Source: Lachnospiraceae bacterium (lineage in GTDB: Bacteria > Bacillota > Clostridia > Lachnospirales > Lachnospiraceae). From it: a DNA stretch of 38,500 nt. Below the pieces are notes generated by a model. The model was not told the DNA's origin and made no database searches. It saw only the letters and a program-made list of their open reading frames with translations. The position numbers and the translations under genes were made by a program. Below are positions 1 to 9,922 of this stretch, in pieces. Each line of letters starts with the position of its first letter. The first letter of the stretch is position 1. The stretch spans positions 1-38,500 of the forward strand of contig SVDH01000020.1 of NCBI GenBank assembly GCA_015057865.1. Reading direction: 5' to 3'.

Positions 1-27
1 CTTACTTCAAAATGATATTTAAACGCA

Positions 28-62
28 AAAGCGCTCTAGGATGTGTATCCTAGAGCGGCTTT
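28..62 (-). terminator. Probable guaB terminator hairpin
   Basis: A stem of ten perfect pairs (33-42 with 47-56, loop GTGT) is extended by AAAGC pairing with GCTTT. Read on the minus strand it is followed by CTTTTGCGTTT, a broken T-rich tract, and lies about 70 bases past the guaB stop codon. It may also stop a plus-strand gene that ends left of the window. Confidence 0.6.
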
Positions 63-75
63 GTCTTCAGTCTGA

Positions 76-98
76 GAGCCGGTCAAACTGACCGGCTC
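76..98. terminator. Perfect 10-bp hairpin between converging transcripts
   Basis: GAGCCGGTCA (76-85) and TGACCGGCTC (89-98) are perfect complements with a three-base loop. On the plus strand the hairpin is followed by a T-rich stretch (GTATTGTTTTCTT). It could therefore terminate a plus-strand gene located left of the window. On the minus strand no T tract follows directly. Confidence 0.45.
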
Positions 99-129
99 GT
101 ATTGTTTTCTTATGAACTTGAAATACAGA

Positions 130-1590
<1,461 letters not shown>

Positions 1591-1632
1591 CTAACCTCCT
1601 GTTTATTACGCGAATTTTAAGTGATTTTTTCA

Positions 1633-1660
1633 ATTATATCATCCGAAAGTCAAATGTCAA
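1633..1660 (-). promoter_or_regulatory. guaB promoter
   Basis: On the minus strand TTGACA (1655-1660) and TATAAT (1633-1638) are both perfect sigma-A hexamers, separated by 16 bases. They lie about 45 bases upstream of the guaB start codon. Confidence 0.75.
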
Positions 1661-1743
1661 CGGTTTATAGAAGCTTAACATTTCTTTTTGTTCCTTTTTG
1701 CGGGAAAGTGTGTTACATTTAAGCGACAAGCAGGAAAACAGGC

Positions 1744-1749
1744 TATAAT
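1744..1749 (+). promoter_or_regulatory. -10 box of the hisA promoter
   Basis: A perfect TATAAT lies 36 bases before the hisA start. No good -35 hexamer is present at 16-18 bases spacing (AAGCGA at 1721-1726), so the promoter may be weak or activator dependent. Confidence 0.45.
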
Positions 1750-1785
1750 AGTTAAGGAAATTGCAGTTTTTGGCAGGAGAGCAGC

Positions 1786-2559
1786 ATGGAGTTTCGTCCC
1801 TGTATTGATATTCACAACGGAAAAGTAAAACAGATCGTTGGCGGCAGCCTGACAGATGAAAAAGACCAGGCCAGCGAGAACTATGTTTCAGAAAGGGATG
1901 CTTCCTGGTATGCGGATCTTTACAAAAAGGATCATCTGACAGGAGGACATGTGATCCTTCTGAATGCAAAGGACTCTCCGTATTATAATGAAACAAAAGC
2001 GCAGGCGCTTGCGGCACTGCGCGCCTATCCCGGAGGTCTTCAGGTTGGCGGCGGGATCACGGATGAGAATGCGGCAGAGTTTTTGAATGCAGGTGCTTCC
2101 CATGTGATCGTCACATCGTTTGTATTCCGTGAAGGAAGGATCGATCAGGAAAATCTTTCAAAGATCATCCGCGCGGCAGGGAAAGAGCATCTGGTACTGG
2201 ACCTGTCCTGCAGGAAAAAAGACGATGGATATTATATCGTAACAGACCGTTGGCAGCGGTTTACAAATGAGAAGATCACAGAAGAGCTTCTGGATGAACT
2301 GGCTGCGTACGCGGATGAATTCCTGATCCACGGAGTCGATGTGGAAGGGAAAAAAGGTGGCATCGAGGAGGCGCTTGTTACGCTTCTCGGAGGCTGGAAA
2401 GGTATTCCCGTGACCTATGCGGGAGGCATCGGATCCTTAGAGGATCTCACCAAGATCGAACAGCTGGGCAAGGGACGAGTGAATGCGACGGTCGGCAGTG
2501 CGCTGGATCTGTTCGGGGGAACCCTCTCGTACCGGGAACTGGTATTGCAATATACCTAA
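1786..2559 (+). CDS. hisA: Phosphoribosylformimino-AICAR ribotide isomerase, eukaryotic (His6-like) type
   Basis: The likely reaction is the Amadori isomerisation ProFAR to PRFAR in histidine synthesis. The 257-residue protein opens with FRPCIDIHNGKVKQIVGG, typical of the eukaryotic-type HisA subfamily rather than the common bacterial one. It keeps barrel features: the acid in CIDIHNGK, the phosphate-binding QVGGGI (about residue 85), the second acid in HGVDVEGKKGG and the second phosphate loop TYAGGIGS. An AGGAGA site precedes the ATG by about nine bases. No other histidine genes flank it: guaB diverges on one side and a cell-wall gene follows 36 bases later. The family is clear; whether this is the organism's only HisA cannot be seen here. 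Confidence 0.88.
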   Translation: MEFRPCIDIHNGKVKQIVGGSLTDEKDQASENYVSERDASWYADLYKKDHLTGGHVILLNAKDSPYYNETKAQALAALRAYPGGLQVGGGITDENAAEFLNAGASHVIVTSFVFREGRIDQENLSKIIRAAGKEHLVLDLSCRKKDDGYYIVTDRWQRFTNEKITEELLDELAAYADEFLIHGVDVEGKKGGIEEALVTLLGGWKGIPVTYAGGIGSLEDLTKIEQLGKGRVNATVGSALDLFGGTLSYRELVLQYT

Positions 2560-2595
2560 ACAGCGAAGACAAAGCGAAACAAAAAGGATAACCAT

Positions 2596-3801
2596 ATGGA
2601 CCTGAAGCAGTTGATTAAAAATGAATATGGAAGTCCGCTTATCATTTCTTTGAAAAGATATTTCAAACGTCACAAAAGACTGGTGCTTGGGATCATCCTT
2701 TTGATCATTGCACTTGTTTTGCTCGGAGTCTTTTTCGGACACAGACATGTCGAGGAGAAAAACGATCCGGAACTGCATTTAAAAGCACAGTCATTTGAAC
2801 GGTATGTGGGAGATACGGTGATGCCGGCAGATTTCCTGGATTCCATCGAGGATGATTCGGCAGTTGTGCTCTCGTTTTTATCGGAGGGAAACAGCTATAC
2901 GTTTCTAAGTGAGGGCGAAAAGGTGCTGACGATCCTTGCAGTGGATGCAAAGGGACAGCATCAGTTTGCAACGGTGCATGTTACGGCGACCAAAAAGGAT
3001 CGCGTGAGTCCGGTGATCTCCGGGGCAGAGGATGATGTGCTGCTCCAGATCGGAGATGACTTTGATGTACTTGACGGCGTCACGGCGACGGATGAAACAG
3101 ACGGGGACCTGAACATCAAGGTTGTGCCTGAAGAGATCGATACGAGCCAGTCCGGTACGCATACGATCGTTTACCGTGCAGTCGATCAGTCCGGAAATGA
3201 GGACATCGTGATCCGTCATGTGATGATCCCGGAAGAGATGCTGACTTATGAAGGTGAAGAATTTCCGATCTATTGGGATGCAGATGGCGTCGGCGATCAT
3301 GAATACCTGATCGCTGTAAACCGCTATCAGAATACCGTTACTGTCTATTCGCGGGATGAAGACGGCAGATATACGATACCGTATAAAGCGTTTGTCTGCA
3401 GTGTCGGGGACGATACGCCGACCGGATATTTTTATACGCAGGAGCGGTACCGCTGGCAGGGGCTTTATGAGGAGGCCTGGGGCCAGTATGCGACCCGGAT
3501 CGTAGACCATATCCTGTTCCATTCCGTACCGTACTACAGTCAGGATCCGTCGGACCTTGAATATGACCAGTATAATCTTTTGGGCACGCATGCGAGCCTT
3601 GGCTGCGTCCGTTTAAGCGTGGAAGACGCGAAGTGGATCTATGACAATACACAGGAGGGATTCCCCTGTGTGATCTATGATGATACGATGCTTGAGGGAC
3701 CGCTCGGGAAACCGGAGAGCATTAAGATCGATGAAAACGATGAAGAAAAGCGGGGATGGGATCCGACAGACCCGAACGAAGAAAATCCGTGGAATGAATA
3801 G
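2596..3801 (+). CDS. Membrane-anchored L,D-transpeptidase (YkuD family) with Ig-like domain
   Basis: It probably makes or edits 3-3 peptidoglycan cross-links, or attaches proteins to the wall, on the outside of the membrane. Residues 1-28 are basic and 29-48 form one hydrophobic helix (signal anchor). About 140-210 is a bacterial Ig-like (DUF5011-type) repeat with [15 protein letters not shown] and the YRAVDQSGN ending. Residues 236-350 are a YkuD catalytic domain with His309, His332 and the HASLGCVRL motif carrying nucleophile Cys337. The C-terminus is acidic and low complexity. A GGAT-type ribosome site precedes the ATG. The gene follows hisA by 36 bases and may be co-transcribed with it, though the functions are unrelated. 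Confidence 0.9.
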   Translation: MDLKQLIKNEYGSPLIISLKRYFKRHKRLVLGIILLIIALVLLGVFFGHRHVEEKNDPELHLKAQSFERYVGDTVMPADFLDSIEDDSAVVLSFLSEGNSYTFLSEGEKVLTILAVDAKGQHQFATVHVTATKKDRVSPVISGAEDDVLLQIGDDFDVLDGVTATDETDGDLNIKVVPEEIDTSQSGTHTIVYRAVDQSGNEDIVIRHVMIPEEMLTYEGEEFPIYWDADGVGDHEYLIAVNRYQNTVTVYSRDEDGRYTIPYKAFVCSVGDDTPTGYFYTQERYRWQGLYEEAWGQYATRIVDHILFHSVPYYSQDPSDLEYDQYNLLGTHASLGCVRLSVEDAKWIYDNTQEGFPCVIYDDTMLEGPLGKPESIKIDENDEEKRGWDPTDPNEENPWNE

Positions 3802-3816
3802 TTCCACGGATTTATA
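3786..3816 (+). terminator. Hairpin at the end of the L,D-transpeptidase gene
   Basis: TCCGTGGAA (3786-3794) and TTCCACGGA (3802-3810) are perfect complements, and the stop codon lies in the loop. The following T tract (TTTATAC) is weak, so termination may be partial. Confidence 0.5.
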
Positions 3817-3830
3817 CAGATGTACGCCCA

Positions 3831-3859
3831 TTGACAAACCGGACGAAACTCATTAAGAT
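3831..3859 (+). promoter_or_regulatory. glnA promoter
   Basis: TTGACA (3831-3836), 17 bases, then TAAGAT (3854-3859). The predicted transcript start (about 3866) falls just before the GCAAGGGCGC leader element at 3871. Confidence 0.75.
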
Positions 3860-3865
3860 AACTGC

Positions 3866-3916
3866 ATATGGCAAGGGCGCTTGGAACAAGGTTCTGAGGG
3901 CCTTTGTTGCTTTTTT
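3866..3916 (+). promoter_or_regulatory. glnA leader: hexaloop / terminator element (copy A)
   Basis: GCAAGGGCGC (3871-3880) begins a long hairpin: the arm 3872-3887 pairs with 3891-3906 around loop AAG, with one G-G mismatch and a few wobbles, followed by TTGC and six T (3911-3916). This is a convincing intrinsic terminator 38 bases before the glnA start codon. The same 5' arm can instead form a small stem (GGC/GCT) with loop AAGGGC, which has the A1 and G4 of ANTAR target loops. This small stem is the weakest of the five copies (three pairs, one wobble). The antitermination role is inferred. Confidence 0.65.
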
Positions 3917-3953
3917 GGAAACAACGGTCAGAGTAAAAAGAGGAGAACAGAAC

Positions 3954-5285
3954 ATGAGCAGGTATACAAAGGATGATATCTTCCGCATTTGTGAAGAGGA
4001 AAATGTGGAGTTTATCCGTCTGCAGTTTACGGATATTTTTGGGCACCTGAAAAACGTTGCCATTACCATCAGCCAGTTGGGAAAGGCATTGAACAATCAA
4101 TGTATGTTTGACGGGTCTTCGATTGAGGGATTTGCCAGAATCGAAGAGTCTGACATGTATTTGTATCCGGATCTGGATACATTTGAGATCCTTCCGTGGA
4201 AGCCGATCAACGGAAGAACCGCGCGGATCATCTGCGATGTCTATAATACGGACGGGACGCCGTTTGCCGGAGATCCGCGGTATGTGCTCCGTAAGGAAGT
4301 CGAGAAGGCGCGTGAGATGGGCTATGAGTTTAATGTCGGACCGGAATGTGAATTTTTCCTGTTCCATACCGATGATGGCGGCAGCCCGACGACATTTTCA
4401 CACGATACCGGCGGCTATTTTGATCTGGGGCCAAATGATCTGGCGGAAAACGTGCGCCGGGAAATGGTTCTGACACTCGAGGAAATCGGGTTTGAGATCG
4501 AGGCCTCTCATCATGAGACAGCACCTGCACAGCATGAGATCGATTTTAAATACGAGCGCGCGCTCCATGCGGCAGATAATATCATGACATTCAAGTTTGC
4601 GGTGAAGACGATCGCGAAGCAGAGCGGCTTGTATGCAACCTTTATGCCGAAACCAAAAGAAAACGTCGCCGGCTCAGGGATGCATATCAATATGTCTCTT
4701 GAAAAGAATGGGGAAAACGCATTTGTCAATGCAGATGATGTGCACGGCCTCAGTCAGGAGGCGTACTGGTTTATGGGCGGTCTGCTCCGCCACGCGTATG
4801 CGATGACTGCCGTAACCAATCCGCTGGTCAATTCCTACAAACGTCTGGTGCCGGGATATGAAGCACCGATCCACATTGCGTGGTCGGCCAGAAACAGAAG
4901 TCCGCTGATCCGCATTCCCTCTTCCCGCGGACAGAGCACCCGAATTGAGTTAAGAAGTCCTGACACTGCGGCAAATCCATACCTGGCATTGGCGGTTTGT
5001 CTGGCAGCAGGTCTTGACGGCATTAAAAATCGGATCGATCCGCCGGCAGAGATTGTGCAGAATATTTACGCAATGACAGATAAAGAGCGGAAAGCGCAGG
5101 GGATCCGTTCGCTTCCGTCAAACCTGCTCGAAGCGATCCGTGCAATGGAGGATGATGCATTTGTGACTTCTGTGCTGGGAGAGCACCTTGCGGAATGCTA
5201 CATCCGTGCGAAAAAGCAGGAATGCGAGGCCTATTCCCTGCAGGTCAGCCAGTGGGAGCTTGACGAGTATCTGGGCAAGTATTGA
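3954..5285 (+). CDS. glnA: Glutamine synthetase, type I
   Basis: It makes glutamine from glutamate, ammonium and ATP. The 443-residue length fits the GSI-alpha type of Firmicutes. Visible motifs are FDGSSIEGF near the N-terminus, the metal/glutamate region [11 protein letters not shown], the ATP-binding stretch [16 protein letters not shown] (HINMS), the [17 protein letters not shown] segment and [24 protein letters not shown]. The ATG at 3954 was chosen because AGAGGAG lies about eight bases upstream; the open frame continues back to 3831, but that part covers the promoter and leader hairpin. The ANTAR gene starts 41 bases after the stop, so the pair is probably one transcript. Expression is likely attenuated at the leader. 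Confidence 0.98.
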   Translation: MSRYTKDDIFRICEEENVEFIRLQFTDIFGHLKNVAITISQLGKALNNQCMFDGSSIEGFARIEESDMYLYPDLDTFEILPWKPINGRTARIICDVYNTDGTPFAGDPRYVLRKEVEKAREMGYEFNVGPECEFFLFHTDDGGSPTTFSHDTGGYFDLGPNDLAENVRREMVLTLEEIGFEIEASHHETAPAQHEIDFKYERALHAADNIMTFKFAVKTIAKQSGLYATFMPKPKENVAGSGMHINMSLEKNGENAFVNADDVHGLSQEAYWFMGGLLRHAYAMTAVTNPLVNSYKRLVPGYEAPIHIAWSARNRSPLIRIPSSRGQSTRIELRSPDTAANPYLALAVCLAAGLDGIKNRIDPPAEIVQNIYAMTDKERKAQGIRSLPSNLLEAIRAMEDDAFVTSVLGEHLAECYIRAKKQECEAYSLQVSQWELDEYLGKY

Positions 5286-5326
5286 TTCATTTGTGGCAGA
5301 ACGATTTGTAAAGGAGCAGTTAGGCT

Positions 5327-5893
5327 TTGCAAAACATTATCGTAGCTTTTCCAAAGGCGGAAGGCGGCAGAAAACTGAAGAACATTCTGACGCAGAGCGG
5401 CTGGTATGTTCCTGCGACAGTGGTCAGTGGGAATCAGACGCTGGCAAGAGCCAATGAGCTGCGGTATGGAACCGTGCTGACAGTAAGCCGGCTGCCGGAC
5501 ATGACATGGATCGATCTGTTGCAGAATTTGCCGGAAGGATTCTCCATGGTGATTCTTCTTCCGGAAAATCAGATGGAGAACGCCAGGACGGTATTGCCGG
5601 ATGCATCATCAAAACGGGTCACGTTCCTGCCGCTTCCGTTTGTGGTGGGAAACCTGTTAGAATCTATCCGGGAGGCAGATCATCGAGCAGAAACGATCCG
5701 ACGCAAAGATAAGACCCGCCCACGGACGAGAAGTCCGAAAGAGGATGCGGCAATTCGTCAGGCGAAACAGCTTTTGATGGATTCGCGGCATATGACAGAA
5801 AATGCGGCGCATCATTATCTGCAGCGACGGAGTATGGAAAGTCAGGACAGTCTGTATGAATGTGCACAGAAAGTGATCCTGATGCTTTCATGA
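5327..5893 (+). CDS. nitR: ANTAR-domain RNA-binding antiterminator (NitR-like)
   Basis: The 188-residue protein has a C-terminal ANTAR domain at about 138-188 (IRQAKQLLMDSRHMTENAAHHYLQ... then LYECAQKVILML), the three-helix RNA-binding module that prevents termination by gripping six-base hairpin loops. The N-terminal half (1-115) looks like a response-regulator fold but lacks the phosphorylation set: no paired acids after strand 1, no Asp at the end of strand 3 (GTVLTVSRLPDM), and LPLPF where a Lys-Pro is usual. Residues 120-136 are a basic linker. The start is TTG, with AAGGAG eleven bases upstream. An ANTAR gene behind glnA (nitR) is known from solventogenic Clostridium. Its likely targets are the five leader elements of this window; how it senses nitrogen is unknown. 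Confidence 0.88.
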   Translation: MQNIIVAFPKAEGGRKLKNILTQSGWYVPATVVSGNQTLARANELRYGTVLTVSRLPDMTWIDLLQNLPEGFSMVILLPENQMENARTVLPDASSKRVTFLPLPFVVGNLLESIREADHRAETIRRKDKTRPRTRSPKEDAAIRQAKQLLMDSRHMTENAAHHYLQRRSMESQDSLYECAQKVILMLS

Positions 5894-5898
5894 GCGTT

Positions 5899-8475
5899 TT
5901 ATTTCAACGTACATAAAAACCGTTCCTGCCGCATGTCGTGATACAGGTGGCAGATGTTCTCATCAAACAGATATACGCCGATGATGGAAGTAAGGTCTTC
6001 GGCTCCCGGAATAATCTCTGTCAGGGAATTGGTATAGTTTGACAGTTTTTCAGGATGAAAACAGATCGTTTTTTTGTTTTCAAATACCGCGTTATACAAT
6101 ATCTTTGCTTCGACCAGATCCTGGAAAATATGGCTTCCGTAGGAAAGCTCAGGACGGTATCCGGCTCTGGATTCAGCAATCTCACAAACAGCGCAAAAAC
6201 CACTGATGTCTGAGAACGCTGTAGGGACACCCAGCTCCTGGGATGTCGTGCCGATTCGGCCGGGAACCATCAGCATCAGGTTCCGGTCAGTTCCTTTAAA
6301 GTACCAGTTGACGGCGCCGATGGCTCTGGCAATCTTTCCTTTTTCGTTGTAAGGCATTTTGTAGTATGCCACAGGATCTACATAGACAATACCATCCAGT
6401 TTCTGGCTGACCGATAATCCCATGGAAGCGCTCCGGCATTCCAGAAATACAGAAGTCTCATCAAGCTGATCAGGAATGTTGCCTTTTCCGGTATCCTGAA
6501 AGATCTGAAGCGGACGGCATTGCAGCAGGTTTACGACATAATCTCCGTCCCTGGAGAAATTGATCGTAAATTCGATATCAATGGGATGGTTATATTCATT
6601 CTGAATGCAATGCATGATCTTTTGCAGCATCTGCATCAGATCCGTTCTTTTTACCAGACCACCGCAGCTGACAAACAGGACGTTGCGATTGATTCCGCGG
6701 TTTCTGAGCATGCGTTCCGTGTCATAATCATGCTCCATTAACAGTTTTTTCAGATAATCCGGTAATACATCGCTGATCATATCCGGGAAGTTTTGTTCAA
6801 CGCGGCGAGTTTCTTTGTTGATGACATCTACGCCACGCTGGGAAAATTTGTGCTTTTCAGCGGAACTGGCAAATGAAACAGCTTCCGGATGATCGAGGCT
6901 CACCAGGCGCGGATAGGAGCCTTCCGTTCTGTCAACGGCAGATGTGCCAAGTCCCATAACCAGGCGCAGCATGCCGGCAGAAGGATCGAGTTTTTCCAGA
7001 AACCGGTAGGGACTGTAGGAATACCCGACACCTGCCGCACAGGGCATGAAATACTTCTCATAGTGCGATCCGGAAACACGCTGTACCAAAAGAGACATTT
7101 GCTCATCTCTCTTATCGAGGCCGCGCTGCTTTCTGTAGTCGAGCGCAGAGAGGCTCATTGTGCTGGCATACACGGTACGGACAGCGTTTTCAAATTCAGC
7201 AAGACGCTCGCTTCGCGTTCCTGTATTTGCACAAAATACAGATTCATATTTTCCGGCAAACGCATTGCCGAATCCGTCTTCCAGAATACTGCTCGAGCGG
7301 ACAATATATGGATCCTGTCCGTAATAATCCAGCAGTCTTAAGAACTGATCTTCCATATCCGGAGCAAAGACGCCGTTCTTAAGTTTCTCTGCGAACTCAC
7401 CGGCCAGAGTAAAATATTCTTCTTCTTTTCTCTGACGGATCCGCATATCCCAGAACCTGTTTTCAACAATATAGGTATAAAAGACATCTGAACCGATATA
7501 AAAAGAATCATGCGGTTCCAGTTTTGCGTATAGTTCGGGATATCTGTTCTCGATTATCTTTCTGGCAAGCAGCATACCGCATGCTTTTCCGCCGATCAGT
7601 CCGGTGCCGACCATTCGGTCACGTATGTGAAAATAGTCTTCCGGCAGGAAATGCTCGTTGATCAGTGTCCGCATCTGCGTGTCTCTCGACATCATGATCC
7701 GGCACATCTGATGACAGGCTTCCGACACGTCCTGCCCGTTGTCCATAAGAAGTCGCATCCGGTTAAAAAAACGATCCCAGGCATCTGATGTTTGCGTTTC
7801 TCCCGTTCCCTGTCTGTCGTTCATGACTTTATAAAAATGACTGACTTCCACACCGTCTGTCAGAGGACGGAACGTTCCGTCGGAAGGATCATACAGATGC
7901 GGGAACAGCATCGTTTCGGATTCACGGTTCCAGACTTTTTCCGGCCGTACGTATATATGATCCTCATCAGAATAGACATCCAGAAACAGCTGTGTTGTAT
8001 TTATGATCTTTGCCACCGCTCGTTCAGAATGTCTGGCCCGCAGCAACGGGAAAAATGCAATTGTATCCAAGGTGAAGAGGAACGGACAGGTCACCTGAAA
8101 AAAATTACCCATCATCAGATCCGTAGCCCAGGCAGTCTGGAGTTCTGACAGACAGTCGAAGACATAAAACGCGTCATAGCCTTCCTGCTCAATGATATTG
8201 TGGATCTCTACGGTAAAGGTTTCGAAGCGGTGGGAAAGTTCCACGCGATAGGTATGAATGCCTTCCTGCTCTTCGATCAGTGGCGGATGAGAGGCAAAGC
8301 GAATATAGATGATGTTTCGTTTATCTTCAAGTGCCTGACGGATATAAGGTTCCATAAAAAGACGAAATTCCGAAAGATCGGAAATGCGCCATACGACATT
8401 ATCTCCGAGACGGATGTTATCAAGGGCAATATCCATCTGCGGGATACCGGATTTTGCGCGTTCAAATGCAGCCAT
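5899..8475 (-). CDS. PEP/pyruvate-binding ATP-grasp protein of unknown function (PEP synthase-related)
   Basis: The 858-residue protein is related to the N-terminal ATP-grasp domain of PEP synthase and pyruvate phosphate dikinase. The first about 190 residues resemble a degenerate RecA/KaiC-like domain (GIPQMD, LGDNVVW) without a P-loop. The ATP-grasp part runs from about 285 to 660: GLIGGKACGM (292-301), VRSSSILEDGFGNAFAGKYESVF (392-414, shown in part as VRSSS and GFGNAFAGKY) and LLQCRPLQ (650-657). The C-terminal part (about 680-800) has VPGRIGTTSQELGVP and YGSHIFQDL, as in other stand-alone PEP-synthase-like proteins. There is no swivelling phosphohistidine domain and no PEP-binding barrel, so it cannot be a complete PEP synthase. 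AAAGGAG precedes the ATG. It is the last gene of the lysR-asnB-purF unit and converges with nitR, five bases apart. Substrate unknown. Confidence 0.8.
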   Translation of the reverse strand: MAAFERAKSGIPQMDIALDNIRLGDNVVWRISDLSEFRLFMEPYIRQALEDKRNIIYIRFASHPPLIEEQEGIHTYRVELSHRFETFTVEIHNIIEQEGYDAFYVFDCLSELQTAWATDLMMGNFFQVTCPFLFTLDTIAFFPLLRARHSERAVAKIINTTQLFLDVYSDEDHIYVRPEKVWNRESETMLFPHLYDPSDGTFRPLTDGVEVSHFYKVMNDRQGTGETQTSDAWDRFFNRMRLLMDNGQDVSEACHQMCRIMMSRDTQMRTLINEHFLPEDYFHIRDRMVGTGLIGGKACGMLLARKIIENRYPELYAKLEPHDSFYIGSDVFYTYIVENRFWDMRIRQRKEEEYFTLAGEFAEKLKNGVFAPDMEDQFLRLLDYYGQDPYIVRSSSILEDGFGNAFAGKYESVFCANTGTRSERLAEFENAVRTVYASTMSLSALDYRKQRGLDKRDEQMSLLVQRVSGSHYEKYFMPCAAGVGYSYSPYRFLEKLDPSAGMLRLVMGLGTSAVDRTEGSYPRLVSLDHPEAVSFASSAEKHKFSQRGVDVINKETRRVEQNFPDMISDVLPDYLKKLLMEHDYDTERMLRNRGINRNVLFVSCGGLVKRTDLMQMLQKIMHCIQNEYNHPIDIEFTINFSRDGDYVVNLLQCRPLQIFQDTGKGNIPDQLDETSVFLECRSASMGLSVSQKLDGIVYVDPVAYYKMPYNEKGKIARAIGAVNWYFKGTDRNLMLMVPGRIGTTSQELGVPTAFSDISGFCAVCEIAESRAGYRPELSYGSHIFQDLVEAKILYNAVFENKKTICFHPEKLSNYTNSLTEIIPGAEDLTSIIGVYLFDENICHLYHDMRQERFLCTLK

Positions 8476-8505
8476 GAGAATCTCCTTTCAAATCATAAAG
8501 TGCGA

Positions 8506-9909
8506 TCAGACAGGATAAGTTCCGTTAAAGCAGGCCATACAAAGATCTGTCTGTCCCGACATCTGGGAAAGATGTTCCAGTTTCATATAGGCGAGTGAAT
8601 CAGCACCGATCATTGCGCGGATCTCTTCCGTGGAATGAGAGGAGGCGATCAGTTGATTGTTGGAAGGTACATCTGTACCGTAATAGCATGGGAAAAGAAA
8701 CGGCGGTGCACTGATCCTGACATGAACTTCCTTTGCACCGGCTTCTTTCAGCATACGGATCAGACCGCTGATCGTTGTTCCCCGAACGATGGAATCATCC
8801 ACGAGGACAATCCGTTTTCCGGAAACGACAGGTTTCAATACGGACAGCTTCATACGCACACCGGCCGATCTGTCCTCCTGATTCGGTTTGATGAATGTGC
8901 GTCCCACATAACTGTTCTTGTAGAAAATCATTTCAAAAGGCAGGGATGCAGCTTTTGCATATCCCCTTGCGGCGGCCAGACCGGAATCCGGAACGCCGGC
9001 CACGATATCTGCGTCTGCAGGAGAATCTTTTGCCAGCAACTCCCCAGCACGGATGCGGGCATCATAGACGTGAACGCCGTCGATCATGCTGTCAAGTCTT
9101 GCAAAGTAGATATATTCAAAGACACATTTGGCGTGGGTTTGGCGGCAGCAGGATGTGTCCGACCGGATCTCATCGGAGGTTATGGTCAGGATTTCTCCCG
9201 GTTTGATATCACGTACGAATTGCGCGCCGACTGCTTCAAAAGCACAGCTTTCGGACGCGACGAGCCATGCATTGCCACGTTTTCCGAGACAAAGAGGCTT
9301 TAGCCCGAGCGGATCACGCATGGCGATCAGCTTGCGGGGGCTTTTGATCAGGAGCGCATAGCCGCCCTTAAGTTTCTCTGCTGTCAGAGCAACGGCTGTT
9401 TCGATGCTTTTTGTTTTGACACGGGCCCGTGCAATGAGATAGGCGATCAGCTCGGAATCCGTTGTCGTGTGAAAGATCGCTCCGTCATGTGCCAGTTCCT
9501 GACGGAGTTCATCTACATTTAACAGGTTCCCGTTATGCGCGAGAGCCATGGTCCCCTTGATATAATTTAAAACCAGCGGCTGGGCGTTTTCTCTGGTATT
9601 ATCTCCTGTCGTTGAATAGCGGACATGACCGATTCCGAGATTTCCGGATAGCGTATCCAGCCGTCTGTGATCAAACACTTCCGTGACGAGCCCGAGATTT
9701 TTATAAAAGGTCATATTGTCCCGTGTGCCTTCGGTGTCTGATATTGCGATGCCGCAGGCTTCCTGCCCGCGATGCTGCAGTGCACAGAGTCCAAAGAAAA
9801 TATCATTGGCAACCTGTATACCGGATCGTTCATAGATGCCGAAGACACCGCAGGCTTCCTTCACACCGCTGCTGTTTCCGATTGGCTGTATTTTCTGAAC
9901 ATTCCACAT
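8506..9909 (-). CDS. purF: Amidophosphoribosyltransferase
   Basis: It transfers glutamine amide nitrogen to PRPP to form phosphoribosylamine, the first step of purine synthesis. With the start at 9909 the protein has 467 residues: a short propeptide (1-19) before the nucleophile Cys20 (KEACGVFGI), the glutaminase domain (LQHRGQEACGI, RYSTTG, NGNL), then a phosphoribosyltransferase domain with the PRPP motif VLVDDSIVRGTT. The C-terminal CMACF and other cysteines suggest the iron-sulfur type known from Bacillus. An open frame extends to 10155, but that overlaps asnB. The chosen ATG has AAGAGGTG about nine bases upstream, which overlaps the asnB stop codon, so translation is probably coupled. 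Cleavage before Cys20 is inferred. Confidence 0.96.
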   Translation of the reverse strand: MWNVQKIQPIGNSSGVKEACGVFGIYERSGIQVANDIFFGLCALQHRGQEACGIAISDTEGTRDNMTFYKNLGLVTEVFDHRRLDTLSGNLGIGHVRYSTTGDNTRENAQPLVLNYIKGTMALAHNGNLLNVDELRQELAHDGAIFHTTTDSELIAYLIARARVKTKSIETAVALTAEKLKGGYALLIKSPRKLIAMRDPLGLKPLCLGKRGNAWLVASESCAFEAVGAQFVRDIKPGEILTITSDEIRSDTSCCRQTHAKCVFEYIYFARLDSMIDGVHVYDARIRAGELLAKDSPADADIVAGVPDSGLAAARGYAKAASLPFEMIFYKNSYVGRTFIKPNQEDRSAGVRMKLSVLKPVVSGKRIVLVDDSIVRGTTISGLIRMLKEAGAKEVHVRISAPPFLFPCYYGTDVPSNNQLIASSHSTEEIRAMIGADSLAYMKLEHLSQMSGQTDLCMACFNGTYPV

Positions 9910-9922
9910 ATCGATGCACCTC

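Noticed and set aside
24-63. GCAAAAGCGC followed by a long hairpin, similar to the five nitrogen leaders
   Set aside because: The possible loop AAAAGC lacks G at position 4, no plus-strand gene follows, and the hairpin fits a guaB terminator on the other strand.
3866-3916. Glutamine-type riboswitch as the explanation of the leaders
   Set aside because: The known glutamine-binding RNAs are, to my knowledge, mainly cyanobacterial and have a junction-based fold. These leaders are simple hairpins with no room for an aptamer.
3831-3953. In-frame N-terminal extension of glnA
   Set aside because: It covers the promoter and leader hairpin. The ATG at 3954 has a strong ribosome site and gives the normal GSI length.
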